Source: an uncultured Marinobacter sp. (GTDB lineage Bacteria > Pseudomonadota > Gammaproteobacteria > Pseudomonadales > Oleiphilaceae). Taken from it: 64,000 nucleotides of DNA. Each line of letters begins with the position of its first letter. Positions within the stretch are counted from its first letter, which is position 1. A model generated the notes under the pieces. That model did not search any database. It saw nothing but the letters and a program-made list of their open reading frames with translations, and was not told where the DNA came from. Shown in pieces: positions 19,912-28,961 of the stretch. The position numbers were made by a program, and so were the translations under genes. The stretch lies in NCBI RefSeq assembly GCF_946886895.1, contig NZ_CAMPJO010000003.1:186001-250000 (forward strand), given 5' to 3'.

Positions 19912-21737
19912 ACCAAGACATCGTATCCATACGAGACATCGCCCGCAGCCTGCCGGGCGTTCTCCGGCGCTTGCCCACCATCGCCCGGGGCCTTTACTAC
20001 TACTCCCTGAAAAACGAAAACCGGGAGCTGACCCTCGGCACGCTCATCGAAAACAACGCCAGGAACGTCGGCAACCGACCCGCTATCCTGTTCGAAGACC
20101 GCACCATTACCTGGGGCGAACTCAATGGCTGGGCCAACCGTGTCGCCCGATACCTGCAGGAACAGGGCCTCCGAAAGGGCGACGCCATCGCCGTCTTTCT
20201 GGAGAACCGGCCAGAGCTTATTGCCGTGGTAGCTGGCGCTGCCAAGCTCGGCGTAGCCTGCGCCATGCTCAACACCTCCCAGAAAGGCAAGGTACTCGAG
20301 CACAGTATCAACCTGATTGAACCGAAAATGGTTATCGTCGGCGAAGAGCTGGTGGCGTCATTTGACGGGATAAAAACAGGGCTCAAAGCAGACCATCCCC
20401 GGCCCTTCCAGTTCCTGGCCGATACCAACACCCTGAGCGCCTTCAGCGATGCTCCGGCAGGCTATACCAACATGGCCGAGCAGGTGAGCACCTTCAACAG
20501 CGACAACCCGGTTCTGAGCGATCCCCCCAGGATGGGCGATACGGCCATCTATTTGTTCACTTCCGGCACCACCGGCCTGCCCAAGGCCGCACCCGGCTCC
20601 CACCGCAAATTCATCAAGGCCTACGGCGGGTTCGGTCTTATGTCTCTGGCGATGGCGCCGGAAGACGTTCTCTACTGCACCCTGCCCCTGTACCACGGCA
20701 CCGCACTGCTGGTGTGCTGGGGTTCGGTACTGGCCGGCGGCTCCGCCATCGCCCTGCGCCGCCGATTCTCCGCCAGCGCCTTCTGGGACGACGTCCGGCG
20801 TTATCGGGCCACCACGTTCGGCTACGTAGGTGAACTCTGCCGCTATCTGCTGAACCAGCCGCCCAACGAGCAGGACCGGAACCACAGCCTGACCAAAATG
20901 ATCGGCAACGGCCTGCGCCCGTCCATCTGGACGGAGTTCAAGGAACGCTTCGGCATCGAAACCGTGGCGGAACTCTATGCTTCCAGCGAGGGCAACGTCG
21001 GTTTCAGCAATTTCTTCAACATGGACAACACCGTCGGTTTTTCCACCGCCCCCTACAAACTGGTGAAATTCCACGAGGGCACCCGGGATCCGGTTCGTAA
21101 CGGCAAGGGGGTCATGCAGGAAGTTACCAAGGGCGAACCCGGGTTGTTGATTGGCGAAATCACCCCGAAGTGGTCATTTGAGGGCTACACCCAGAAAGAG
21201 GCCACGGAAAAATCCATTCTGCGAGACGCCTTCAGAAAAGGCGATGCCTGGTTCAACACCGGCGATGTGCTGAAAGGCATCGGCTGCGGCCACCTGCAGT
21301 TCGTTGACCGCATGGGCGATACCTTCCGCTGGAAAGGCGAGAATGTCTCGACCACGGAGGTGGAGAACGTCCTCGACGGCTCCGGCATGGTGGCGGAGGC
21401 TATCGTTTACGGCGTCGAGATTCCGGGCACCAACGGCAAAGCCGGGATGGTAACCCTCGTTCCGCAGAGCAACGGCACCCCGTTCGACCTCAACAGGCTG
21501 TTCAGCTACCTCCGGGACAACCTGCCGGCCTACGCTGTTCCGGTGTTTGTTCGGATAACCCACGCCATCGAGAAAACGGGGACGTTCAAGTACCGCAAGG
21601 TGGATATTCAGAAAGCCGGTTATTCACTCGGCAATGCCAGCGAGAAGGTTTATGGCTGGCTGCCTCGTACTAATGGCTACACCCTGCTTACACCTGAGTT
21701 GGTGTCGGACATTGATGTCGGTAAGGTCAGATTTTGA
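19908..21737 (+). CDS. Very-long-chain/terpenoid acyl-CoA synthetase (FATP type), AtuH-like
   Basis: A 609-residue ATP-dependent acyl-CoA ligase, likely membrane-associated. The AMP-binding P-loop YLFTSGTTGLPKAAPGSH and the FATP-type VDRMGDTFRWKGENVSTTEVE segment place it in the FATP/very-long-chain group rather than with classical FadD. The start overlaps atuF by 4 bases (ATGA). Pseudomonas atu clusters end with an acyl-CoA synthetase gene (atuH), so the likely role is to activate citronellate or geranate to the CoA ester. The linkage argues for a terpene acid substrate, but a fatty acid substrate is possible. Confidence 0.82.
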   Translation: MNQDIVSIRDIARSLPGVLRRLPTIARGLYYYSLKNENRELTLGTLIENNARNVGNRPAILFEDRTITWGELNGWANRVARYLQEQGLRKGDAIAVFLENRPELIAVVAGAAKLGVACAMLNTSQKGKVLEHSINLIEPKMVIVGEELVASFDGIKTGLKADHPRPFQFLADTNTLSAFSDAPAGYTNMAEQVSTFNSDNPVLSDPPRMGDTAIYLFTSGTTGLPKAAPGSHRKFIKAYGGFGLMSLAMAPEDVLYCTLPLYHGTALLVCWGSVLAGGSAIALRRRFSASAFWDDVRRYRATTFGYVGELCRYLLNQPPNEQDRNHSLTKMIGNGLRPSIWTEFKERFGIETVAELYASSEGNVGFSNFFNMDNTVGFSTAPYKLVKFHEGTRDPVRNGKGVMQEVTKGEPGLLIGEITPKWSFEGYTQKEATEKSILRDAFRKGDAWFNTGDVLKGIGCGHLQFVDRMGDTFRWKGENVSTTEVENVLDGSGMVAEAIVYGVEIPGTNGKAGMVTLVPQSNGTPFDLNRLFSYLRDNLPAYAVPVFVRITHAIEKTGTFKYRKVDIQKAGYSLGNASEKVYGWLPRTNGYTLLTPELVSDIDVGKVRF

Positions 21738-21771
21738 TACTCGCCTGGTTGTTATGGCTCCAGCCTTCGAG

Positions 21772-22752
21772 TCAGGAGCCAACCTTAAGAACAACTTTCC
21801 CGGTAGCCCGCCGTTCGGTGAGCGCCCCCAGGGCCTTGGCGTAATCCTCAAACTCGAAGACCTCGCTGATCTTTGGATCTATCTTGCCCTCGCTGTAAAG
21901 CGTCATCAGCTCCATCATGTTTCGGGCGCTGGCCTCGGGCTCGCGCTGGGTGAAGCTGCCCCAGAAGACACCGACCACGGAACAACCTTTCAACAACGTC
22001 AGGTTTGCCGGGATTTTCGGAATCTCGCCGGCGGCGAAGCCCACGATGAGGTGTCGTCCGTTCCACGCCATGGCGCGCAGGGCCTGCTCGGTGAAGTCTC
22101 CCCCAACAGGGTCGTAGATTACATCCACGCCCTTGCTGTTGGTCAGTTTTTTCACCGCGTCCTTGAGGGGTTGCTCGGTGTAGTTGATCAGCTCGTCGGC
22201 ACCGGCGTCTTTGGCGATCGCCAGTTTTTCCTTTGAACTGGCGGCGGCAATGACCTTCGCCCCCATGGCTTTGCCAAGCTCCACCGTGGCCAGACCGACG
22301 CCACCGCTGGCCCCCAGCACCAACAGGGTCTCGCCGGGCTGTATGTTGGCGCGCTGCTTTAGGGCGTAATATGAGGTACCGTAAACCATGGTGAAGGCGG
22401 CGGCCTTTTCGTCGGACATGCCATCCGGAACCGGCAGCAGGTTGTGCTCGGGCACCACGACTTCTTCGGCAAAGGCACCGTAGCCTGTCAGGCCCGCGAC
22501 CCGGTCACCGGTTTTGAACCGGGTCACCTTGTCGCCCACGGCGATGACTTCACCGGACATCTCCCCTCCGGGAGAAAATGGCATGTTGGGCTTGAGCTGG
22601 TACTTGCCTTCGATGATGAGGGTATCCGGAAAGTTAAGGCCAGCCGCCCTCACGCGGACTTTTACACCGTGGCCGTTAACCTCAGGGCTGGGAACCTCGT
22701 CGATAACCAGTTTTTCCGCCGGACCGTATTCCTTGCAAAGGATGGCTTTCAT
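21772..22752 (-). CDS. NADPH:quinone oxidoreductase-like medium-chain dehydrogenase
   Basis: A 326-residue MDR-superfamily enzyme of the zinc-free quinone oxidoreductase group. It begins MKAILCKEYGPAEKL and has the GroES-like N-terminal half with GLNFPDTLIIEGKYQ. The dinucleotide-binding motif LGASGGVGLATVELGKAMG and the NYTEQPLKDAVKKLT region are typical of QOR/YhdH-like NADPH reductases. No cluster of structural zinc cysteines is present. It faces the acyl-CoA synthetase tail to tail with 34 bases between the stops. A role in reducing an enoyl or quinone substrate during terpene metabolism is possible but unsupported. Confidence 0.85.
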   Translation of the reverse strand: MKAILCKEYGPAEKLVIDEVPSPEVNGHGVKVRVRAAGLNFPDTLIIEGKYQLKPNMPFSPGGEMSGEVIAVGDKVTRFKTGDRVAGLTGYGAFAEEVVVPEHNLLPVPDGMSDEKAAAFTMVYGTSYYALKQRANIQPGETLLVLGASGGVGLATVELGKAMGAKVIAAASSKEKLAIAKDAGADELINYTEQPLKDAVKKLTNSKGVDVIYDPVGGDFTEQALRAMAWNGRHLIVGFAAGEIPKIPANLTLLKGCSVVGVFWGSFTQREPEASARNMMELMTLYSEGKIDPKISEVFEFEDYAKALGALTERRATGKVVLKVGS

Positions 22753-22900
22753 GGCAACTCCGTGGGTGTTTGATCGGATGTCGGGCCGGGTTTCCGCCCG
22801 GTGAATGGATATCCGTCAAGCTAAACAGAGTGACGCCATGAAGCAAATAAAGATCTCTTATCCCACCGGATCAATGTGATTTATACGGACCATCCCGCAG

Positions 22901-23467
22901 TCACAGCATGGAGCCGGCGAACAGCAGTGCCCCCAACAAGCTCAATGCCGCGACAATCAGTCCGGCCTTCAACCCGGGCGAGAATGCCTGGGCGCCGGAA
23001 GGGGCGGATCTGGCTTCGTCGTAGTTAACCAGTTTCTGGTCCTGGCTGGACTCACGGATCAGCTGAATCATTTCATCGCACTGGTCAGAGGTGAAAGCTG
23101 CCGGATCAAAACGCGACAAACCGTGCCTCTCCAGAAACCGGCGTACGTCCGCTGACAGCGGCACGTACTTCATCGACCAGTTGCTGAAGGTACGCTCAGC
23201 CAGCGGCTCTTCAATCAGGGTAATCACGTTCCGGTGCCGGTCATCCTTCAGGATACGGGCGTAGGTTTCTTTCACCGCCGCTTCTTCGCCTTCCAGGTAC
23301 TGGAAGAACCGGTTATCGCCATAATAGAGGCCGCCCACCAGCATGCTGCGGCCGTTGTTGCGCCGTGAGGTCATCAGAATACGGGCAACGTGGGGCTCAA
23401 CGCCCTTTTCCACGGGCTTCGCCTGGAAGGTGGCTTCACTGGCATAGGCCAGACGCATCAGGGACAT
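22901..23467 (-). CDS. BLUF-domain blue-light sensor with C-terminal membrane anchor
   Basis: A 188-residue protein from the ATG at 23465-23467; the longer open frame upstream has no family resemblance. Residues 1-95 are a BLUF flavin photoreceptor domain. It retains Tyr8 (LAYAS), Asn37/38 and Gln56 (FFQYLEGEE), the residues of the flavin hydrogen-bond switch, and a Trp in NWSMKYV. A linker follows, then a last hydrophobic stretch (about 165-188, GLKAGLIVAALSLLGALLFAG) that would anchor the protein to the membrane. No enzymatic output domain is present. It is divergent from the TRIC gene. Confidence 0.88.
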   Translation of the reverse strand: MSLMRLAYASEATFQAKPVEKGVEPHVARILMTSRRNNGRSMLVGGLYYGDNRFFQYLEGEEAAVKETYARILKDDRHRNVITLIEEPLAERTFSNWSMKYVPLSADVRRFLERHGLSRFDPAAFTSDQCDEMIQLIRESSQDQKLVNYDEARSAPSGAQAFSPGLKAGLIVAALSLLGALLFAGSML

Positions 23468-23661
23468 AACAACTCCAAACAACGAGGATAAGAGTAAGTT
23501 GAATGCAAGATACGCTCCGGTGTGTCGTGATGGATCACAGACATGGAAGGAGCGCGAGGATTCCGAACGGGACGTCAGGATGAAGCGGGAGCGGTTTTCA
23601 GCTATCCTTCGCGCCAGAACCGGCCACCCCATGGCCCACCGTCACACCCCCGGGAATCCTC

Positions 23662-24279
23662 ATGCTCGATATCATCTACTTGCTGGAAATGATCGGGATC
23701 GTCGCGTTTGCCATCTCCGGCATGATTGTCGCGCGTTCCAAGAATATGGATCCCGTGGGCGTGTTCACGATCGGCTTTATTACCGCGCTGGGCGGAGGCA
23801 CCCTGCGGGATCTGATGATGGACAACCACCCGCTGTACTGGATCAAGCACCAGGAGCAACCCATTCTGATCCTGGCCATGGCCATCGTCTTCAGTTACTG
23901 GAACCGGGCGGCACGTATCCGGGAATCGCGCATTGTTTTCCCCGATGCCATTGGCCTGGGCATTTTCTCCATTCTGGGCGCCCAGCTCGCCCTGGATCTC
24001 GGCCACTCCTGGTTTATCGCGTCGCTGCTGGGCGTGATGACGGGCACCTTTGGTGGCGCCCTGCGAGACACCCTCTGCAATGAAGTTCCCTTTATCTTCC
24101 GCAAGGATCAGATCTACGCCTCCATTTCCTTTGCCGGCTGCTGGCTCTACTTTGTCTGCCAGTGGCTGCTCGCCAGCGAAGTCCTGGCACTGACCATCGG
24201 CCTGTTGTTTATTGTGATGGCACGATTGCTGGCGGTTCGGTTCGATATCCGCCTGCAGCGGGACCGGCACCCGGGCTGA
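23662..24279 (+). CDS. TRIC-family cation channel homologue (YadS/UPF0126)
   Basis: A 205-residue integral membrane protein with two repeated halves of about three spans each. Each half carries the glycine-rich signature: ALGGGTLRDLMMD at about 40-52 and MTGTFGGALRDTLCNEVPFIF at about 130-150. Prokaryotic homologues of trimeric intracellular cation channels conduct K+ or Na+, and some bind or transport glycine. The length is typical of YadS/YicG. It starts at the ATG at 23662. Function beyond the family level is not shown by the context. Confidence 0.85.
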   Translation: MLDIIYLLEMIGIVAFAISGMIVARSKNMDPVGVFTIGFITALGGGTLRDLMMDNHPLYWIKHQEQPILILAMAIVFSYWNRAARIRESRIVFPDAIGLGIFSILGAQLALDLGHSWFIASLLGVMTGTFGGALRDTLCNEVPFIFRKDQIYASISFAGCWLYFVCQWLLASEVLALTIGLLFIVMARLLAVRFDIRLQRDRHPG

Positions 24280-24430
24280 ACGGCGGGGTGTTGAAGCTGA
24301 ACCATGAATCATTCCTTGGCCTCGAGGCCGTCAATCGGTAACATTGCCGTTTTTTCACGCAATTCAACATTGCCATTCAAAACAGAGTCCATAACCCCAC
24401 TATCCAGCATTCTTGAGGCAGGCACCCGTC

Positions 24431-25729
24431 ATGCTTGAACGACTATTCCAGCTCCAGGCCCACGGCACCACCGTTCGTAAAGAGGTGATTGCCGGTATCA
24501 CTACCTTCCTGACCATGGCGTACATCATCGTGGTCAACCCCAGCATCCTGTCATCCACCGGCATGGACTTCGGGGCCGTGTTTGTTGCCACCTGTCTGGC
24601 GGCGGTGATCGGCACCCTGATCATGGGACTCTGGGCCAATTACCCCATCGCCCTGGCCCCGGGCATGGGCCTGAACGCTTTTTTCTCATTCACGGTTGTC
24701 GGCAGCCTGGGATACAGCTGGCAAGTCGCCCTGGGTGCGGTGTTCCTGTCCGGGTTGATCTTCTTCCTGCTCAGCATCTTCAAAATCCGTGAATGGATCA
24801 TCAACAGCATCCCCATGTCCCTGCGCTTCGGTATTTCAGCCGGGATCGGATTCTTCCTCGCGCTGATTGCCCTGAAAAATGCCGGCATCGTGGTTGATAA
24901 CCCGGCCACCCTGGTTGGCCTGGGCGACATCAAAGTGACTGAAAGCCTGTTGTTCTTCGGTGGCTTCGTGCTGATATGCGCGTTGTCTTTCCGGCAGGTC
25001 ACCGGCGCGGTCATGATTGGCATCATTGTGATCACCGGCATCGCCATGGCCCTGGGCATGGTGGAGTACAACGGGCTGGTGTCCGCGCCCCCCAGTATCG
25101 CGCCCACCTTCATGCAACTGGATGTGGCCGGGGCCTTCAACGTCGGCATGATCAGTATCATATTCGCCTTTCTGTTCGTGGACCTGTTTGACACCTCCGG
25201 CACTCTGATCGGCGCGGCCCAGCGCGGTGGCCTGCTGGACCAGGACGGCAAGCTGCCCCGGCTCGGGCGGGCACTGATGTCTGATTCCGTTGCCACCATG
25301 TCCGGCGCGGCACTGGGGACGTCAACCACCACCAGCTATATCGAGTCCACCGCCGGTATATCCGCCGGTGGCCGTACCGGCCTGACGGCAGTGGTTGTGG
25401 CGGTGCTTTTCCTGGCCTGCCTGCTGCTTTCACCCATCGCCAGCATTATTCCCGCCTACGCGACAGCCCCGGCCCTGCTGTATGTGGCAGTGCTCATGGC
25501 CAGTGGCCTGAAACTGATTGCCTGGGACGACATTACCGACGCCGCACCGGCCATCGTGACCGCCCTGATGATGCCGCTGACCTTTTCCATCGCCAACGGT
25601 ATTGCCCTGGGCTTCATTACCTACGCTACCCTGAAGATCCTGAGTGGCCGTTGGTCGGACCTCAACGCCAGCGTGGTGACCATTGCGGTTGTTTTCGTAC
25701 TGAAATTCATTTTCCTGGACGTTGCCTGA
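24431..25729 (+). CDS. NCS2/AzgA-type purine permease
   Basis: A 432-residue inner-membrane transporter. It begins MLERLFQLQAHGTTVRKEVIAGITTFLTMAYIIVVNPSIL, the AzgA/GhxP-type N-terminus, and has about 12-14 membrane spans. It includes APGMGLNAFF and the SGAALGTSTTTSYIESTAGISAGGRTGLTA stretch, conserved in NCS2 adenine and guanine/hypoxanthine transporters. The ATG at 24431 was chosen over a TTG at 24413. The apt gene follows 30 bases later on the same strand, which suggests adenine uptake feeding salvage. Confidence 0.88.
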   Translation: MLERLFQLQAHGTTVRKEVIAGITTFLTMAYIIVVNPSILSSTGMDFGAVFVATCLAAVIGTLIMGLWANYPIALAPGMGLNAFFSFTVVGSLGYSWQVALGAVFLSGLIFFLLSIFKIREWIINSIPMSLRFGISAGIGFFLALIALKNAGIVVDNPATLVGLGDIKVTESLLFFGGFVLICALSFRQVTGAVMIGIIVITGIAMALGMVEYNGLVSAPPSIAPTFMQLDVAGAFNVGMISIIFAFLFVDLFDTSGTLIGAAQRGGLLDQDGKLPRLGRALMSDSVATMSGAALGTSTTTSYIESTAGISAGGRTGLTAVVVAVLFLACLLLSPIASIIPAYATAPALLYVAVLMASGLKLIAWDDITDAAPAIVTALMMPLTFSIANGIALGFITYATLKILSGRWSDLNASVVTIAVVFVLKFIFLDVA

Positions 25730-25759
25730 GCAGCGCCCAGCGTTTGAACCGGATCCGAT

Positions 25760-26302
25760 ATGGACTACTTCTCAGAGAGCATCAAAAAAGCCATTCGCAC
25801 GGTGCCGGACTGGCCCAAACCCGGCGTGGCATTTCGTGACATTACCACCGTCCTGCAGGATAAAACGGCGTTCCGGAAACTGATCGACGCCTTTGTGCAC
25901 CGATACCACGGCCACGAGATTGATGCCGTCGCCGCCGTCGATGCCCGGGGCTTTATCATCGGTTCGGCGCTGGCCTACGAACTCAATGCCTCGCTGGTGC
26001 TGATCCGCAAGAAGGGCAAGCTGCCCTTCGACACCCTGGTGGAAGATTACGAACTGGAGTACGGCACCGCGTCGGTGGAGCTGCACAAAGACGCCTTCAA
26101 ACCCGGTGACAAGGTTGTCCTGGTTGATGACCTGATTGCCACCGGCGGCACCATGCTGGCCGCCAGCCGCCTGATTCGCCGGATTGGCGCGGAAATCATC
26201 GAGGTCGCCGCCATGATCGACCTGCCGGACCTGGGCGGCTCCCGCAAGCTGCAGGACGAGGGGCTTCAGGTTTATACTGTGTGCTCGTTCGACGGGGACT
26301 GA
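25760..26302 (+). CDS. apt: Adenine phosphoribosyltransferase
   Basis: A 180-residue enzyme that condenses adenine with PRPP to give AMP and pyrophosphate. The PRPP-binding motif [14 protein letters not shown] is at 119-132. The N-terminal [15 protein letters not shown] is the Apt-specific signature, and [15 protein letters not shown] is conserved. The length matches E. coli Apt (183). It follows the purine permease gene by 30 bases and is 23 bases ahead of the FAH-family gene, so an uptake and salvage operon is likely. Confidence 0.95.
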   Translation: MDYFSESIKKAIRTVPDWPKPGVAFRDITTVLQDKTAFRKLIDAFVHRYHGHEIDAVAAVDARGFIIGSALAYELNASLVLIRKKGKLPFDTLVEDYELEYGTASVELHKDAFKPGDKVVLVDDLIATGGTMLAASRLIRRIGAEIIEVAAMIDLPDLGGSRKLQDEGLQVYTVCSFDGD

Positions 26303-26325
26303 GCACCCGCACCAAGGAGACGGCC

Positions 26326-26988
26326 ATGCCCGACTATCAACACCACTGGAAGGACGGCACCCCCGTTCACCTGCCCCTGGGGAAAATTGTCTGTATTGGC
26401 CGCAACTACGCGGAGCACGCCAAGGAACTGAACAACCCGGTACCGGATGAACCACTGCTGTTCATCAAGCCGGCCACCTCCGCCGTGCATGTTACCCGGC
26501 CGCTGCACCTGCCACCTGGCCAGGGCGACGTGCACTATGAAACCGAGCTGGCCGTGCTGATCGGCCGGCCACTGACCCATGCCTCCGCCAGCGAGGCCGA
26601 AACGGCCATTCTCGGTTACGGGCTTGCCCTGGATCTCACGCTCCGTGATGTCCAGAGCCGTTTGAAGGAGAAGGGCCAGCCCTGGGAACGGGCCAAGGCG
26701 TTCGACGGGGCCTGCCCTTTATCGCCTTTTGTGAGTGCCGACAAACTCCCACGGGGCAACATTCATTTCACCCTGCACATCGATGGCCAACCCCGGCAAG
26801 CCGGTGACACCCGCGACATGCTCAACCCCATCGTGCCCCTCATCGCCCACATCAGCAGCCAGTTCTCGCTGATACCCGGCGACGTGGTGCTGACCGGCAC
26901 GCCCAAGGGCGTGGGCCCTCTGGCACCCGGCCAGACCCTGTCACTGGAACTGGAGGACCTGCTGTTCGTGGAAACCAAAGTGGTTTAA
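26326..26988 (+). CDS. Fumarylacetoacetate hydrolase family protein (YcgM-like)
   Basis: A 220-residue FAH-superfamily enzyme. The metal-binding residues are visible in GRNYAEHAKEL (His/Asn region) and in DVHYETELAVLIGRPL, which supplies the Glu-x-Glu. A later Asp lies in GLALDLTLRDVQSRLK, and VLTGTPKGVGPLAPG is near the end. Members act as acylpyruvate hydrolases or oxaloacetate decarboxylases/tautomerases. The start is the ATG at 26326, preceded by AAGGAG. It is close behind apt but has no evident link to purines. Confidence 0.88.
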   Translation: MPDYQHHWKDGTPVHLPLGKIVCIGRNYAEHAKELNNPVPDEPLLFIKPATSAVHVTRPLHLPPGQGDVHYETELAVLIGRPLTHASASEAETAILGYGLALDLTLRDVQSRLKEKGQPWERAKAFDGACPLSPFVSADKLPRGNIHFTLHIDGQPRQAGDTRDMLNPIVPLIAHISSQFSLIPGDVVLTGTPKGVGPLAPGQTLSLELEDLLFVETKVV

Positions 26989-27036
26989 GGTGCAGGCACC
27001 GGCAATCCCTTGCCCGGTTAAGGACGTAAACCTGTC

Positions 27037-28350
27037 ATGGCAAAAAAACCGGTGACCTCCCGCAGTGGTCGATTTTTAAAGCTGGCCGGCATGACCGCTT
27101 CCGTGGCGGGTCAATACGCTGGCCAGCGCGCCCGCCGGCTTTTCCGCAGCGAAAATGAAGAGGGCGCCCAGAGTGAGAGTTACACCCGTATGGCCGGGCA
27201 GATTGCCAGCACCCTGGGTGAACTCAAGGGCGCGGTGATGAAAGTCGGCCAGATTGCTTCCCAGACCCAGGACTTCCTGCCGAAAGAGTTTTCCGAGGCG
27301 CTTCAGACCCTGCAGAAAGAAGCGCCGCCCATGCCGTTCGAGGTCATCGTCGGGCAAATCGAAGCCGAACTCGGCAAATCCGTCACCGACCTGTTTGAAT
27401 ACCTTCAGGAAACACCATACGCGGCCGCGTCTATTGGCCAGGTTCATCGTGCCAGACTGCGGGATGGCACCGACGTGATTGTCAAAGTGCAGTATCCGGG
27501 CGTGGACGAATCCTGTGACAGTGACCTGAAGCAGCTTCGCCTGGCCCTGAAACTGGGCGGCCTGCTGAAGATGCCGAAAGAGCACGTGGACCAGCTGTTT
27601 GGAGAAATTCGCGTTCGCCTGAAAGAAGAGCTGGACTACGAGAACGAGGCCCGGAATCTGGAGGAGTTCCGCCGGTTTCATGCCAATGACCACTGGATCA
27701 TTATTCCCCGGGCGTTCGGCAGCCACTCCTCAAGGCGGGTGCTGACCATGGAACTGGTCGAAGGCGACCACCTCAGCGCCGTCACCCCGGTGAAATACAG
27801 CCAGGACACCATCAACCTGATCGGCCATCGCATCTTCACCATGATGGCGGACCAGCTGTTCCGTTTTCAGTGCATCCACGGCGATCCACACGCCGGCAAT
27901 TTTGCCTATCGGCCCGACGGCTCAATCATTCTCTATGACTTTGGCTGTGTGAAAAAACTGAAGCCGGAGATTGTCGAAGCCTATCGCAAGGCACTGATTT
28001 CTGCACTGGAGGAGGATTATGCTGCTCTGGACCACCACCTGATCGACCTAGGTGCGCGGGTGGAATCGCAACCAGCGGTGGACGAAGCCTACTACGCCAT
28101 GTGGCGGGACATCCTCATCGTGCCGTTCAGTCAGGATGAACCCTACGACTTCGCGGAATCCGACATCCACAAGCAGGTGGCCGCCAAGACCACCACGGTG
28201 TTCAAGTATCTCGACTATTTCAGACCGCCGGTGGAAAGCATCTTTATCGACCGGATGATTGCCGGGCATTACTGGATGCTCAAGCGCCTGGGGGTGCAGG
28301 CAGCCTTCCGCGTGGAACTGGAAAAATACCTGCAAAAATCGCCGGGCTGA
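27037..28350 (+). CDS. ABC1/UbiB-family atypical kinase
   Basis: A 437-residue member of the ABC1/ADCK/UbiB family. The KxGQ motif is seen in LKGAVMKVGQIASQTQDFLP (about 67-86), followed by AAASIGQVHRARLRDG (alanine-rich nucleotide loop) and VIVKVQYPG with the VAIK-type lysine. ExD appears in DPHAGNFAYRPDG and DFG in LYDFGCVKKL. Unlike E. coli UbiB it has no C-terminal membrane pair, resembling the soluble AarF-like group. Family members support quinone biosynthesis or lipid homeostasis; the specific role here is unknown. It is convergent with mscL. Confidence 0.85.
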   Translation: MAKKPVTSRSGRFLKLAGMTASVAGQYAGQRARRLFRSENEEGAQSESYTRMAGQIASTLGELKGAVMKVGQIASQTQDFLPKEFSEALQTLQKEAPPMPFEVIVGQIEAELGKSVTDLFEYLQETPYAAASIGQVHRARLRDGTDVIVKVQYPGVDESCDSDLKQLRLALKLGGLLKMPKEHVDQLFGEIRVRLKEELDYENEARNLEEFRRFHANDHWIIIPRAFGSHSSRRVLTMELVEGDHLSAVTPVKYSQDTINLIGHRIFTMMADQLFRFQCIHGDPHAGNFAYRPDGSIILYDFGCVKKLKPEIVEAYRKALISALEEDYAALDHHLIDLGARVESQPAVDEAYYAMWRDILIVPFSQDEPYDFAESDIHKQVAAKTTTVFKYLDYFRPPVESIFIDRMIAGHYWMLKRLGVQAAFRVELEKYLQKSPG

Positions 28351-28387
28351 CGGTCTCAGCCCGACGTGTCACTCCGTCCTCGTCCGG

Positions 28388-28792
28388 TCAGGACCTGTTC
28401 TTCAGCAAATCACGGATTTCCATCAGCAGTTGCTCCTGGGCAGAGGGCGCTGGCAGAGCCGCCGGGGTCTCTGCCTCCTTCTTGCGCAGGCTGTTCAGCG
28501 CCTTGACCGCCATAAACACCGCGAACGCAACAATCACGAAGTCAAAAACCGTCTGGATAAAGACGCCGTAACGAAGCGTGACTGCTTCAGCGGCCCCTTC
28601 CGCCGCCTTGAGCGTCACCACCAGATTGGAGAAATCCACACCGCCGATCAACAGGCCGATGGGGGGCATCAGCACATCGGCCACGAACGACGACACAATC
28701 TTGCCGAACGCCACACCAATGATGATACCCACCGCCATGTCCATGACGTTGCCCTTGACCGCAAACTCCTTGAACTCCTTCACTATGCTCAT
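28388..28792 (-). CDS. mscL: Large-conductance mechanosensitive channel
   Basis: A 134-residue pentameric channel that opens under membrane tension to release solutes during hypo-osmotic shock. The start at 28792 gives the amphipathic helix [22 protein letters not shown], followed by TM1 ([22 protein letters not shown]) and TM2 ([22 protein letters not shown]). A C-terminal bundle carries the [10 protein letters not shown] motif. The length matches E. coli MscL (136). The longer open frame upstream gives no extra family sequence. The gene tail faces the ABC1 kinase gene. Confidence 0.96.
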   Translation of the reverse strand: MSIVKEFKEFAVKGNVMDMAVGIIIGVAFGKIVSSFVADVLMPPIGLLIGGVDFSNLVVTLKAAEGAAEAVTLRYGVFIQTVFDFVIVAFAVFMAVKALNSLRKKEAETPAALPAPSAQEQLLMEIRDLLKNRS

Positions 28793-28919
28793 CGCACACA
28801 ACTCCTTGAATGTCAGACCCTGTTGGCCCCACAGACAGCGAGGGCACGCCATCGCTGGCGTAACTTGATTGTAGTGCACAGATGGAAAATCAAGAACATG
28901 GCGCATGGGAAAGGCTGCC

Positions 28920-28941
28920 CCGGCGCTGATGCCAGCGCCGG
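28920..28941. other. GC-rich hairpin downstream of the FAD dehydrogenase gene
   Basis: CCGGCGCTG and CAGCGCCGG are perfect 9-nt arms around ATGC, between the FAD-dehydrogenase stop at 28962 and the mscL start. It is followed on the minus strand by CCTTTCCC rather than a clean T-run, so a terminator role is only possible. Confidence 0.4.
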
Positions 28942-28961
28942 TCAGTGCAATGACAGGATCG

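Noticed and set aside
28793..28906. Upstream extension of mscL
   Set aside because: The extra 38 residues do not resemble MscL, and the internal ATG gives the conserved N-terminal helix.
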